In this document: positions 22,782-33,737 of the stretch, in pieces
Layout of the letters: each line of letters begins with the position of its first letter
How positions within the stretch are numbered: the first letter of the stretch is position 1
Assembly: GCA_018389105.1 (NCBI GenBank)
Contig: JACATO010000095.1
Location: forward strand, 3,009,001 to 3,073,000
Source: Nautilus pompilius
Lineage: Eukaryota; Mollusca; Cephalopoda; Nautilida; Nautilidae
Length of the DNA stretch: 64,000 nt
Direction of reading: 5' to 3'
Program-made: the position numbers and the translations under genes
The notes under the pieces: model-generated
What the model was told of the DNA's origin: nothing
The model's database searches: none
Seen by the model: the letters and a program-made list of their open reading frames with translations, nothing else

Positions 22782-24076
22782 CGAGGTCTGTCAAAAAAGT
22801 ATCCGACTTTATTTTTTCCTGTGGGAAGTAATGACATTAGGGAGGCAAAAGTGTGCATAGTGGAGGTGTATGCCTTCATTTGCATGTGTGGTTTTCGGTG
22901 GGCTTGCTGGATGCATCAGTCGCTGTCAGGCAGCCAGTGTGTGAGGTGCTGAACAACTTACTTGGTGCATTTTCATTTTGCCCGTGATGACAGAAAGTGT
23001 GGAGCAATGATCCTGCATCAAGTTTTGCCAAAAGTTTGGAGATACCCAAGTGGAAACAATTTGCAAAATTCAACAGGCTTTTGGTGACAATGCCATGGGT
23101 GTTACCCAAATAAAAGAATGGTACAACAGGTTCAAAGATGGCCGCATATCGGGGGAGAGAGACCAGTGTTCCGGGAGGCCGTAAACAAGCCACAATGCAG
23201 TATTGTCGTTTGACGGTGCGTGAAATTGGTGACGAGGTTGGGATCAGTAAAGATTCTGCACATGCAATTTTAAAGGAAGATTTGGGCTTGAGCAGAGTGG
23301 CAGCAAAATTTGTGCCCAAGCTGCTTTCTCAGGAACAACAACAAATTTGTCTTGAGGTTGCGTAGGACCTGCTGGATACTGCCAACAGGGATCCTGAGTT
23401 CCAGAATATCATGATAACTGGAGATGAGATGTGAGTGTACGGGTACGACCCAGAAACCAAAGCTCAGTCGTCACAGTGGAAGCACCCTAAGTTGCCAAGG
23501 CCCGAAAAAGCACATCAGGTCCGGAGCAAAATCAAGGTGATGCTGACTGTTTTTTTGAGTACCGAGGCATTGTGCATCACGAATATGCACCAGAAAGACA
23601 AACAGTTACAAAAGAGTACTATCAGGAAGTCCTCTGATGTCTTCATGATGCAGTTCGGCACAAGAGACCAGATCTGTGGGCCTCGCAAAACTTGCAACTG
23701 CATCATGACAATGCCCTGGCTCATTCGTCACAGCTGATCCAAGGTTTCTTGGCAAAAAAAAGCATTTCACTTATTCGGCAGGCTCCCTACTCTCCAGACA
23801 TGGCTCCTTCTGACTTCTGGTTGTTCCCAAAAATGAAGATGTCACTGAAAGGCTCCCTCTTTGAGAGCCGAGAGGACATTATGTGGAATGGAACGGAGGA
23901 GCTGAGAGCCATTCCAGTAGAAGCATTCCAGATGTGCTTCGAACAGTGGAAGGGTCGCTGGGCTAAGTGTGTGGAGGCACAAGGGGCCTACTTCAAAGGG
24001 GATTAGTAATTGAACCCCACCAAGTACGTAATTTTTTTTCCCAGCCTAAGGTCGGATACTTTTTTGACAGACCTCG
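22782..24076 (+). mobile_element. Mariner-family transposon, copy 2
   Basis: Its ends are perfect inverted repeats over about 26 bases, beginning cgaggtctgtcaaaaaagta. TA follows on the right (24077-24078). The left flank is TG, probably a mutated TA. The 1295-base copy lacks about 35 bases that are present in copy 1 (near 23195). It sits inside the putative gypsy LTR and is clearly the same family as the element at 7.27-8.60 kb. Confidence 0.93.
22987..24006 (+). pseudogene. Mariner transposase (DD34D), disabled copy 2
   Basis: The frame starts MTESVEQ and meets the same TGA at codon 8 as copy 1. It then reads SCIKFCQKFGDTQVETI and AMGVTQIKEWYNRFKDGR. A TAA and the 35-base deletion disrupt the middle. 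Later pieces read VREIGDEVGISKDSAHAILK, LLDTANRDPEFQN, GDEM-stop-VYGYDPETKAQ and HHDNALAHSSQL, then YSPDMAPSDFWLFPKMKM, ending EAQGAYFKGD at 24006. A one-base loss in the T run near 23555 shifts the frame again. The three catalytic Asp positions remain, but the gene is inactive. Confidence 0.92.
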
Positions 24077-24133
24077 TATATATATATGTATGTTGTCAAT
24101 AAACTAGTTCTTATCAGTGTCATGTCTCTAACA

Positions 24134-24504
24134 TGGTACTTTTCTAGATGAAACTATACAATAAAAGCCACTTTAAATATCTGGTATTATTCAGTGAACA
24201 TCTGAAAAACTATTCAAATTATTACTTTATGGTCTGGCATAAATAAAATCCACCTGTCTGTTATTTATACTTTGTGCTACCTTCTGGGACACTTATAATG
24301 CAGCTTTCAAAGATTTAATTGCCATCAATGGTCAATATTTATTGTAACCGAGACAAATATCTTAAAAATACTACTATTTATTTCTTTATTAAATAAATTC
24401 CAAGAAATGCTTCAACAAAATGTATTTCCCTGGATTAAAAATGTAACACTATTGTCCATAAGAAATAAGTTCATTTAAAAATGGCACCTATAAACTAAAT
24501 GAAC
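24134..24504. other. AT-rich noncoding DNA
   Basis: Nothing recognisable is seen between the gypsy LTR and the SINE. Confidence 0.6.
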
Positions 24505-24750
24505 AGCATGATGGTTTGGTGGTAAAGTAGTGAACTGCCAAGGTTAAGGGCCTGAGTTTGATTCCCACTGAGAATCACAGTGATACCTTTCTACCATGGT
24601 TTCTTCTCATCCATCAACAGCTGGCCAAGTGGATTTCTGCCACTGATGGGTGCTCACCACATGAGTACCCTTTCTCCCTAGTCCATGTTATGCCATGAAA
24701 GTAATCTAAGACAGTCAACTGCAGAATAAAGGATGACACATGATGATAAT
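24505..24750 (+). mobile_element. tRNA-derived SINE with A- and B-box-like motifs
   Basis: The head reads tggtttggtggtaaagtagt, an A-box-like stretch, and agtttgattcccactg about 30 bases later matches the tRNA B-box consensus GGTTCGANTCC. Together they form an RNA polymerase III internal promoter. The tRNA-unrelated body runs through ctaccatggtttcttctc and gctggccaagtggatttc, and ends near an A/T-rich tail. A diverged relative of the body lies at about 38.19-38.44 kb. It is noncoding. Confidence 0.65.
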
Positions 24751-26395
24751 TTTTAAAAAAAATAATTTTGTTGCTTATGTTTTATGTATATAAAAAAAAT
24801 CTAACATACAGTTCTTAAATTTTTCAGAATTTTTAGTAGGCAGACAACTAAGTTATGAGATACCACTGATACATCTGAGATTAGAGTAAGCTATTTAAAA
24901 AATCCTACCAAAACTTCTCATTAGAAGTGGAAAGAAAAGGGGATGTTGGGATAAATCTCAGAGAATACACTAGTACACAAAAAAGCTAAAAAAACTCACA
25001 CCATTACCACTGTCTAGGTTGTGGCTACAACCTTGGTGAACAAGTGTGCTACACTGATCTGATGCCATTTCATACACATTTAACAGACAGTGATATCTAA
25101 AAGCCTTTTAAACAGTTAGGATGATTTGTGACCAAATCTGGAAATGGATTTATTTTACTTTATGTAGTCTCAACAAAGCAAACATAGATTGACTTATATT
25201 CCAGAATCTCCCAGACTGCTATTTTTACAGAAACTAGAAATGGGCTTAAAATTAAGAATCAGCTAAAACCAATATCCACACACATGAGAAGCTTATTTTA
25301 CCATTTAACCATGATTAATTCTCAGCATCCAAAAGAATATGCAGAGGAATGTGATGTATGGCTTAGTATTCTATCAGAAGATCTAAACACTATCCAGCTG
25401 TTGTTTTTCTAGCCCCAATTAGAGATGATCCAACACAAGGCAAACTGTTTCTGAATGGAATTCCTTAGAGTAGTATTCACCAACCATTTCTTGGAGAACA
25501 TCCATAATTTGCAAACTGATTTGAAGAAGAATCTTTGCTTCATACACCACTAGTTTCAGGTTATAGCTGTAACAACAACAACAACCATCCAACCCTTCTT
25601 ATAATGAGAAATACATTCTTATGAGTTCTCAATAGTTACAAGGAATCCATGCTTAAAGGTTTTATCAATGCAAATTAGCTTTTAGATGCTGATAAAAAAT
25701 ATAAATGAATAAAAGGTTTATTTTCACTTTTGTATCTATTTACAAAATGTTAAAATAATGTTGAAAAAAAAATGAAATCTACATTTCTTGTGATGTCAAA
25801 AAAGAAATTAGACATTACATATAGCGGAAAAATAAATTCTACTAAAACAACAAAACATTCTGATGATAGTTTATAAAGCACACAAAAAATGTTATGAAAT
25901 GTTGGTTACCAAATGTATCATTCAAGCATACTAACTATATTAACCTCTCATTTATCAGGTATCGTTGTATAATGTGTCATTAGATATAAATCAGATTTCT
26001 TCATTGGTTAGATATAATCAGAATGTTAAAAGATAAAATGTTTCTAAATATTCTTTGACCAAATTTATATTTCCTGCTCTAGCTGGTACTATGAAACATT
26101 TAACCAGTTGCTACATAATTAGTAAAATCCTCAAAAGAAACAAGAACTATTCCCTGTTTAACCAGTTAATTGAAATGAAAAAGGAACCCATGGCAGGAAA
26201 ATAACATAAAGACTAAAAAGAAACAATGACAAGCTCTAATGTGTAGCTGACAAACCAGGGTGAACTGAATCATAGGCTGTCACTACGCTACATAGACATT
26301 ATATTGCTCCCAGTTCTTCTGACAAAACTGTGCTATTATATCCTGATTACATATCATAGACTCATCATAGTGTTAAAAGATTAATCATACAATAT
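24751..26395. other. AT-rich noncoding DNA
   Basis: No gene or known repeat is seen. Small CAA-rich and A-rich patches occur. Confidence 0.6.
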
Positions 26396-26401
26396 GGTGT
26401 G

Positions 26402-26800
26402 GACTATTATTTGAGGTATTTGAGCCATTATTAGAACTGAAAGCTATTATTTAAGAGAAAAAATTACATCAAATAAGTGGGCTATTATTTGAACTAAGTG
26501 GACTGTTTGAAGAAAGTCTAGAAGCTATTTTTTCAAATGGGAGAGCTATTATTTTAAGTGAAAAAACAATTATCTGGGGAAAGTAAGTACTTGAGGTTTA
26601 AACTATTGTTTCAACTAGGAGGGTTATTATTTGAGAAAGAAAGTTTTATTTAAATTAAGCATTAAAGTGAAAGCTATGATTTTAGGTTTAAGCTATTGAG
26701 GATTGTGGGTTTTATCTAAGGAAAGCTTATTTACTGCAAAAAGACTATTATTTAAAAAAGCAGACAATTATTTGAAGTGAAAACTATTATCATACTGGTT
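26402..26800 (+). repeat. Left array of a ctattattt-type degenerate repeat
   Basis: At least a dozen occurrences of ctattatttga/ctattatttaa variants, often followed by gtgaaa or a purine stretch, are spaced roughly 20-45 bases apart (for example at 26404, 26443, 26482, 26548, 26744 and 26782). They do not form a strict tandem array. Confidence 0.7.
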
Positions 26801-27194
26801 GTAACTACTGCCCATGCTCCAATAAATATCTACCCCAAACTAAACACTATAAAAATATGCCAATTTGTCTGCATGGATATATTCCCAATAAACAGATCCC
26901 TTGCTTTAGGGATACTTTGGAAAATCAGTATCATTTATCAAAGAATTTATTTTGTAGACATAATACCCCTTCATCATTGCATTTACATATACTAGGTAAA
27001 AATTAGTAATCTCAGTTCAAATCAGTTGTAGCTTACTTTAAGGTCCATTTCACCACCGAAATATCTGTACCAGTAATAAACAGCTACACACATTGTATCC
27101 CTGAAGCCTTCTATGATAATACTTCAGAAAGCATTCTTTGTTTGAGTATGTAAGTGTTGCATCACTGATCACATGATCATGTGATTGAGGCAGT

Positions 27195-27512
27195 AAAAAA
27201 CCAGTGAGCAAACATGCATTGGGTAGTTACAACTCAGATGTTGCATTGATTCTAGTGGTTGCACTAAGTTGGTACAACCAACTTATGTATCTTAGAATTA
27301 GCTGTTTAAAAAAAATAGGAGTGTTAAATGATAAATGGAAAGAACAATTACATGAAGGACATGCACATACACCTTTAATAGGTCAAGGATGCATGGACTT
27401 TTCTCCTGACATCATCAGGAAAAGCTTCAAGAAGATGGGTATATCCAGTGTTATAGATGACAAAAAACAACACGCTGTTGAACAGATTTTGATTCAGAAA
27501 ATGTTGAATTAG
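27195..27512 (+). pseudogene. Tigger/pogo transposase, C-terminal fragment
   Basis: Reading across frames gives NSDVALI, then SSGCTKLVQPTYVS (the third catalytic-Asp region, whose Asp is replaced by Tyr), then KWKEQLHEGHAHTPL and the motif DIIRKSFKKMGISSVID that marks the C-terminal part of Tigger-type transposases. The frame ends at a TAG in 27510-27512. Most of the protein is missing upstream. Confidence 0.65.
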
Positions 27513-28024
27513 AGTTTTTAGAATCTATGGTTCAAGAAACATTTAGATGACAATGAGGGTGAAGAGCCAGACAAAAAATGCTCACAATAAAGTCTACAGT
27601 AATATGAAAAAAGTGATTCAGCAAAGTTAGATTCAGTGATAAAACTGTAAAACTAAGTGCAGTTGATTTGTGTCCATTCATATTTTATTTTCCTTTATTT
27701 ATTCTCTTCCCAGAAAGGAAGACCATTTTCAGGATATTATTTCGCCTTTTTGAATTGCATTATTTTGTGATTTTTTTCTTCCTGTATGTCACTGGCAAAG
27801 CAACTGTAAGTAAAATTGCTTCAATAATGTTTTAATGTTTCTATTTTTCATTATTTCACCACATGGACCTGTGCTCTCTGTCTGTCATGTATATTCAGTA
27901 TTACTCGGTTTGTATTTTCAGTTTTCAGCAAATTTTGACTTCTTTGGCTTAAAAAAAAATTGCCTATCCCCAACTTTAACAATTTTGATGAAGTCTATTA
28001 AAAACTTGGACGACAATTAAAAGC

Positions 28025-28310
28025 AAAAAGCTATCACTTAAGGTAGAAACTCTTATTCCAGATGAAGTACAAGATATCAGGTAAGCTAAAAGCTATTGCA
28101 GATGGATGAGATAATATTCAAAGAAAGTAGGAAATTATTTAATCATTAAGACTATTATTTAAAGTGAAAGACATTATTTAAGGTAGATACTGTTTCAGAT
28201 TATAGCCTATTTTTTACAACGTGTACTGAGATTTGATTTAAAAGCTAATATTTAAGACAGATCCTATAATTTGAGAGGGGTCAGTTATTATTTTGAATGG
28301 CTGGAATAGT
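28025..28310 (+). repeat. Right array of the ctattattt-type degenerate repeat
   Basis: About ten variants occur, including gctatcacttaaggtagaaa, gactattatttaaagtgaaa, gacattatttaaggtagata and agttattattttgaatgg. They have the same orientation as those in the left array. Confidence 0.65.
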
Positions 28311-28546
28311 AAATTATAAAATTTAAAAGGAAAAATTTAAGGAGCAATTTAGAATTAATATAATCACTAACTTAAAAAGATTAATCACCAACAAATAGCA
28401 TAAAAACAGTAAAGGAAAATACAAGAGTATGTTTAAATATTTTTAGATATTTCACAATTATCCAAAGTGGAGCAGTCATGGAAATAAGTGAGATTTATTA
28501 GAAAAAAAAGACTAATAAAGATTTTCAATGAAGAGAGAACTATGTA

Positions 28547-30167
28547 CAGTGGTGTGCAAAAGTCTTGCATAAAAATAATTTTTCCTGTAAATTAGCTCGC
28601 ATTTTGTCGAAAGCAGTTGTTATCAAATCTTGTTCATTAAAGTATTTATATATTACTGTTGTGCATCTATTCCAATAATATCAAGCATATTGTTTCATTG
28701 TAAGAAAAGTTATAATTTTTTAGAAAATCATTTGCATCAAATCAACACGTGCAAAAGTGTTGCATAAAATCTAGACAACTATCTAATCAATTCAGATTCA
28801 ATTCCAATTATGCAGAAAGTGATCAGATCTATCAATAATGAGTAGAATATCCAAAATTCTTGATAACTTGTTCACAACAACGAGGCATGCCGTCTACCAA
28901 ACGCTGACAATTGTCACTACTGAACTCAGACCAGGCTTCCTCGATTTTCCGTATCAAATCAGTTTTTTGGCACTAACGCTGAGTTTAATTGAGTGCCAAA
29001 TGTTTTCAATGGGATTGAGATCCAGGCTTTGAGCCGGTCAGTTGAGGAGGGGGATTCACAACTCTGCCATCAAGGCCTTGACACTCCTAGCTGTATGGAT
29101 GGGGGTGTTGTCCTGCTGATAGATGGCTGTCAGGGGCATGTGGTCAGACATACACAATTCAACAATGTCCGAGACGATCTTAGCATGGTCATGTGCATTC
29201 ATTCGACCCTCCACGTGATGAAACAGACCGACATCGGACGACTGAAAACAGCTCCAAACCATGGCTGAATCTTCACCTGCCTGCAGAGTTGGTCAAGTGC
29301 AACTAGGATGGCATTTCTCGGACACCAATCGCCAAACGCACACCTGACCCGTCGAGTGGACCTTCACGAATTTGCTTTTGTCGCAAAACAACACTCAGGA
29401 CCACTGGGCCATGGTCCAGTGGAGATGGTTGCAAGACCACTGCAGTCGCTTTTGATGATTGTCCAGTTTGATGAACGGCTTGTGTGCCGATCGCCTGAAT
29501 AGTCCCATGTGGATTAAATGCCATTTGATGGTGCACGAGGCCAACTGGATCCCATACTGCCTTGAAAAGGCGGTCTGGATGTCGGTGGAAGTGCGGAATC
29601 GGTCCGAGTTTGACATGCGGGAGATCAGATGATCCTGTTGAGCCGTCGTTTTCTGCGCTCTGCCGGCTCTGCGTTTCGAAATTAGGCTCCCATTGGCTTT
29701 CCAACATTTCAGGGTGTGAGATATCGTCGTCTGATTGCAGCCGATACAATTCACAATGACCCACTCAGTTTCACCATCTTCTTTCATGTGAACAATTGTG
29801 GCCCGCTGGTCAAATATCGGGCTCTTGGCATCACTATATTGAACAGAAATGAATCAGAATAGTAGAAAGTGACAGTTTTTCATATTTATATTCTACTATC
29901 CTGAACTATTATAGCGCAAAATATATATACTAATATTTTGTAGTTTATGCAACACCTTTTGCATGCGCCGATTTCATGCAAATTATTTTATTAATATTTA
30001 AATTTTGACTGTACAATTACAAAATGGATCTTAGTGATATAAATTGTTTAAAGACACCAATACCTTGCAAATAAAGTAGAAAACATACAATAGTTACTAA
30101 TTTCTACAAAATAAGCACCCATTTTCTAAGTCTAGTCATTTTTATGCAAGACTTTTGCACACTGCTG
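28547..30167 (-). mobile_element. Tc1-type transposon with near-perfect inverted ends
   Basis: The left end is cagtggtgtgcaaaagtctt and the right end, read in reverse, is cagcagtgtgcaaaagtctt. They match for about 30 bases with two differences. TA flanks both sides (28545-28546 and 30168-30169). The 1621-base element carries a DD34E transposase relic on the minus strand. It is richer in GC and CpG than its surroundings, which suggests a comparatively young insertion. Confidence 0.93.
28838..29838 (-). pseudogene. Tc1-type transposase (DD34E), disabled
   Basis: The long N-terminal frame (29787 downward) holds the paired DNA-binding region: GCNQTTISHTLKCW, then KTTAQQDHLISRMSNSDRFR and SCTIKWHLIHMGLFRRSAHK. 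It stops at 29395. In another frame VLFCDKSKFVKVHS holds the first catalytic Asp, YQQDNTPIHTARSV (29056-29262) the second, and LDLNPIENIWHSIK the catalytic Glu, 34 residues after the second Asp. Two TGA codons lie between these last two motifs. All three catalytic residues remain, but the frameshift and stops inactivate it. Confidence 0.9.
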
Positions 30168-30208
30168 TAGGTCTGTACTACATTTGTTGATTAAAATGTG
30201 TTAATGCT

Positions 30209-30346
30209 GTGCCATGTGCTTTTATTTTTAATTAGGACTGATGCATTTTTGGATGATGTGAGTTAATAAAGATGGCTAATGTGTGTAAGTTGTGTTTAAT
30301 TTTATGTGCATCTTAAAGTACAGTAAGATAAAAATAACATTACAAC
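30209..30346 (+). repeat. Probable 5' LTR remnant of gypsy copy 2
   Basis: Paired with 32902-32992 by eye. Its left border is unclear because the Tc1 element ends only about 40 bases upstream and may have landed in or beside it. Confidence 0.4.
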
Positions 30347-30639
30347 AGATGATGAGGATTAAGAAGTTTATAAAATAGCGAATTATAATATAAGTATAGT
30401 AAATATACATGTGATGATCCAATGAATATTGGGCAAAGTGGAATAAAAGGTTTTGACATTATGCTGCCAGAGAATGGATTATAAATACTGCTCAGAAATT
30501 GGATTCATTACTGCATTATGCTGACAGAGCAAGCAAGCTCCAGCTGAAGTTATTGCAAGAGAGGAACTATAGCTGAATGTACAGGACCTAATGTAAACAA
30601 ATAGGCAATCCTACTACTCACTGATTATGTATTACCCAC

Positions 30640-32370
30640 ATGAATTTATGAGGAATTTAGTCATACTTAAAAATGACTGAAAGCTATTAAAGATGCTAGA
30701 GAACATGAAAAAATTCAAGCGGTGCAAAGTTTTCTTGATCTTGTAAATTTCTAGCACACATTCTAAATTTAGCTGGTACCATTTGTATTTGGAGAGGAAC
30801 AGAAGACAACCTTCAATAAATTGAAGCAGGGACTTGCTGGTGCCAAAAAGTTAGCATATTTCCAGCTAGGAGCCAAGACAAATGTAATTGTAAATACCAT
30901 TCCAGGCAGTTCTAAGGTAAAAACATGATAAGGAAGAGAAAATTATTAATTATGCAAGTTGAAGTTCTATATGTAATGGAGAAGATATTCATTAACTGAA
31001 AAAGAAGTGCTAGCTTTAGTGTAAGCATGTGAAAAGTTACCTATCTATCTTTATGGCGATGAATTTGATTTAGTGACAGACCAAAAGCTGCTTAAGACTC
31101 TATCCACTCAGCAAAATCAAAGAATTCTGCAAGTACAGAAAAATGGGTATTTGGACTCTTGCCTTATTCCTTCATAGTGAAATATATCCCAGGGCCAAAA
31201 CACATAGCAGATTTGCTTTCAAAATCGATGGGACAGGAATCTAACTCAGTAGATCTCAGTAGATTCTTCTCAAAACAAAGTGGCTGAAGAGTATGTCAGA
31301 TTCACAGTGGAGCAAGCTGTGGAATAAGCACCATCAATCAAGAAGTTGAGGATGCCTTAACTAATGGTCCATAACTGAAGCAGCTCTGAAGTTGTCTCAG
31401 TTCTAGCAAGTGGAAGAGATTACATACAGAAATTACCTGTCCTTTGAGAATGAGTTTTGTGCAATTGGTAAAGCTGTACTCAGGGAAACAAGAACTGTAG
31501 TCCAAGAAACACAAGCATTGGATTACAAAACTTGCACATGAAAGCAATATGGAGATTGTTCGATACCAAACAAATTCTGGTGGCATGGGATTGAGAAGGA
31601 TGCCGAAGAACTTTGAAAATATTCTCAAGTTATAGAAAAGTAGAGCATTCTTAAATCGATGATCAGAACTAAGCTCCCATCTAAAAAATGGCAGAATCTG
31701 GTAATGGACGAACTATCTAGCACATTATAGCTTTCCTGTAGTGGACATTTATAGCAAATGCTGTGATGTTAGAACAGTGAAGCCCACAGCATTGAGAAGG
31801 TAATAGAATACCCTGAAAGTATATATATATATATGCTATTCATGGCCTGGCATTCTCACTGAGCGGTGACAATAGTCCAGAGTTTAATCCAATAGTTCCT
31901 GAATGATCAAGGTAACAACCATCAAAAAATAACCCCATATTGGGTCTAGGCTAACGGAGATAAGGAACAGCAAAAAGCAGAGAAAACAGATTGGAGAAAA
32001 GAAATGCAAGAATACTTGGTTGCATATCGTACAACAACACATGACTACTGGCATTACTCTGGCTGAACTTCTGTTTGGCCATAATATAAGAACCACTTTT
32101 TTCAGAGTTACATGACATCAAGTGTAATACTAAAGAAAGATACAAAGATAATAAAATAAAGTCTAGATAAAACTGATATGACTGACGAAAAAATGAGAAG
32201 CTAAAGCAGAGCAAATCACATTGCAGTAGAACTAAATCAATCAGATAAGTTCGACATAATGGATATTACCAATAAGCACGCACCTGTAATCTCAGAGATA
32301 GTTCCAAATACTTTTGAGAAAACTCCTCTCATCAAAGTCAGAACCCCAGCAAGTTTAAAGACTATCTGCT
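30640..32370 (+). pseudogene. Gypsy pol relic: RT end, RNase H and integrase pieces
   Basis: Pieces in order include REHEKIQAVQSFLDLVNF and FNKLKQGLAGAKKLAYFQLG (RT/RNase H connection, 30690-30880). Next come YSLTEKEVLALV, KLPIYLYGDEFDLVTDQKLL and YSFIVKYIPGPKHIADLLSK (RNase H, 30985-31230). Then NFKFWWHGIEKDAEEL-like sequence near 31560-31615 (integrase zinc-binding side), VVDIYSKCCDV (31740) and TTGITLAELLFGHNIRTTF (32040-32105) follow. This is the order of a gypsy polyprotein. Frameshifts, stops and gaps lie between all blocks. Confidence 0.8.
31819..31834. repeat. (AT)n microsatellite
   Basis: A short uninterrupted AT dinucleotide run lies inside the integrase relic. Confidence 0.8.
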
Positions 32371-32901
32371 AATCTAAGAATGTGTCCAAGTTGAACACTG
32401 AATGTTGCTTAAAAGTATAGTTTTTAAATGCGTTAATGTCATTTTAAAGGTGATTTCCACATTGCCAAAGTAGCATGTCTGTCATATAATGATTTCACTT
32501 AGGCTGAACTAACGTTTTATAAGGTTAGAATGGATTTCTATTTGATAATTATGACTACAGAGTAACAGTTCATCAATTTTAATTCAATGGACAGGTTATT
32601 ATGCATAGTACACATAAACTACCAAAACTTATAGCTATAATACTTTAACTTATCCCATTTCCAAAAAAGAAAGAAAAAAAAAGAGAAGAATAAATAGAAT
32701 GTGAATGCATAAGTCTGGCAGGAACTATTAAGAAATAATACTACTGTCAATCCACCAAAAGCATAAACTCATAAAGTGCTTATTGTTATCATAAATCTGT
32801 TTGCTTTACATATAAATTTGTTAAAATTAATGGGTGTTTTTCAAACCATCTGTCAAAATGTCCAGATTTATTGCATTCTTATTTCTGAAAGAAAAGTGTA
32901 A

Positions 32902-32992
32902 GTGCCAATGCTTTTGTTTTTAATATGGAGTGATGCATGCAAATTGTTTATTTTTAAGTGGTGGTTAAAACCACATGCATCTTAAAGTACAG
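32902..32992 (+). repeat. Probable 3' LTR remnant of gypsy copy 2
   Basis: It shares gtgcca/gctttt at the start and atcttaaagtacag at the end with 30209-30323. It follows the last pol remnant near 32370 after about 500 bases. Confidence 0.4.
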
Positions 32993-33737
32993 AGAGGTGG
33001 AAGATATGACACATGTAGCAATATTAGTATGTGAACAAGGCAATGAATTCATTTTCTAGCCAAGATCTCTCAAGAAAATTTTTGTTTTATTACTGAGAAC
33101 TGTATCTTTTAATTATAGTAAATTTGAAGAGAGAAAAAACAATCTTTTTCTGAATATTCTGGTTAGAGGAATCTTACAAAGAAAAAGAACAGTAGCACAG
33201 AAAATGCAGAATTGAACATGGACTATAAACTGACACAATGACTTGCCTTGTTACTTTGTATATAACAGGTTCATTTATTACGTGTTTTATGTATATTTTA
33301 TCCACTTTTTGGTGGATCCTTCTGTTGCAAAAAAAAAAAAAAGAAATATTTAGAAGTATAGTCTTGATTCAACACCAAAATGATTAAAGGTAGGACAGCT
33401 TTTTTTAATGAAAATCTGATAGCTTTGGTAATGCAATAGTTTAGCTTCTGTTTCTTAAATACAGTAATTGGAGGTTTTGATGATACTTCCATTGTTCTAA
33501 AGCTGCAATGTTTATCAGCACCATTCTCATTGCAGTACAGGGTGGTGTGCTCAATCTAACTAAAAGACAATTTTGAATTTTAGAAATAGCGTTCATTCTA
33601 GACAATTGAAATATTGTTTCAACTGTAATGTTGTGGCTGACCAGTTTTGGTGATAATGCTTTCATTCATACTTGAAAAGGAATGTCCAATCAAGTGTGTG
33701 CATAAAAAGTTGCATGACTATGTACAGTATGTGTCCG

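Larger units (their letters stand above)
19270..24133 (+). mobile_element. Ty3/gypsy LTR retrotransposon relic with a mariner insertion
   Basis: Gag-like sequence, reverse transcriptase, RNase H and the end of integrase occur in gypsy order on the plus strand. They are followed by a purine-rich tract and a probable 3' LTR, which a mariner transposon interrupts. The coding parts are broken throughout, and the first half of integrase is deleted. No 5' LTR was found. The relatives are the common animal gypsy elements often annotated as K02A2.6-like polyproteins. Confidence 0.8.
22702..24133 (+). repeat. Probable gypsy 3' LTR split by mariner copy 2
   Basis: The LTR would begin with tgttatataa at 22702, run to the mariner at 22782, resume at 24077 and end near ctctaaca at about 24133. 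An AATAAA polyadenylation-like signal lies at about 24098-24103. Without the mariner it would be about 137 bases, which is short. The left border is supported by the purine tract. The right border is only inferred from a terminal CA, as no 5' LTR is available for comparison. Confidence 0.4.
26396..28310 (+). mobile_element. Old pogo/Tigger-type element with repeat-array ends
   Basis: A fragment of Tigger-type transposase (27195-27512) lies between two arrays of a degenerate ctattatttgaagtgaaa motif. Both arrays are on the same strand and in the same orientation. I infer that the arrays are the long subterminal regions of one ancient element. Terminal inverted repeats and a target duplication are not recognisable, so the borders are approximate. 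Confidence 0.45.
30209..32992 (+). mobile_element. Second Ty3/gypsy relic with LTR remnants
   Basis: Sequence at about 30209-30323 resembles 32902-32992: both begin gtgcca...gctttt.tttttaat and end with the shared string atcttaaagtacag. I read these as remnants of the two LTRs. Between them is a shortened, broken pol. Just after the first LTR, gatgatgaggat near 30348-30359 resembles the leader following a primer-binding site in this kind of element. The internal part is only about 2.6 kb, so gag and much of RT are deleted. Confidence 0.6.

Noticed and set aside
22876-23319. 147-codon minus-strand frame inside mariner copy 2
   Set aside because: It is the antisense shadow of the transposase, which is clearly on the plus strand.
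24134-24145. tggtacttttct after the LTR end, resembling a tRNA primer-binding site
   Set aside because: It lies after the 3' LTR of the element, where flanking host DNA is expected, and no new gag or pol follows.
29303-29764. 153-codon minus-strand frame inside the Tc1 element
   Set aside because: It overlaps the true transposase frame (29787 downward) in another register. The recognised motifs are in the other frame.
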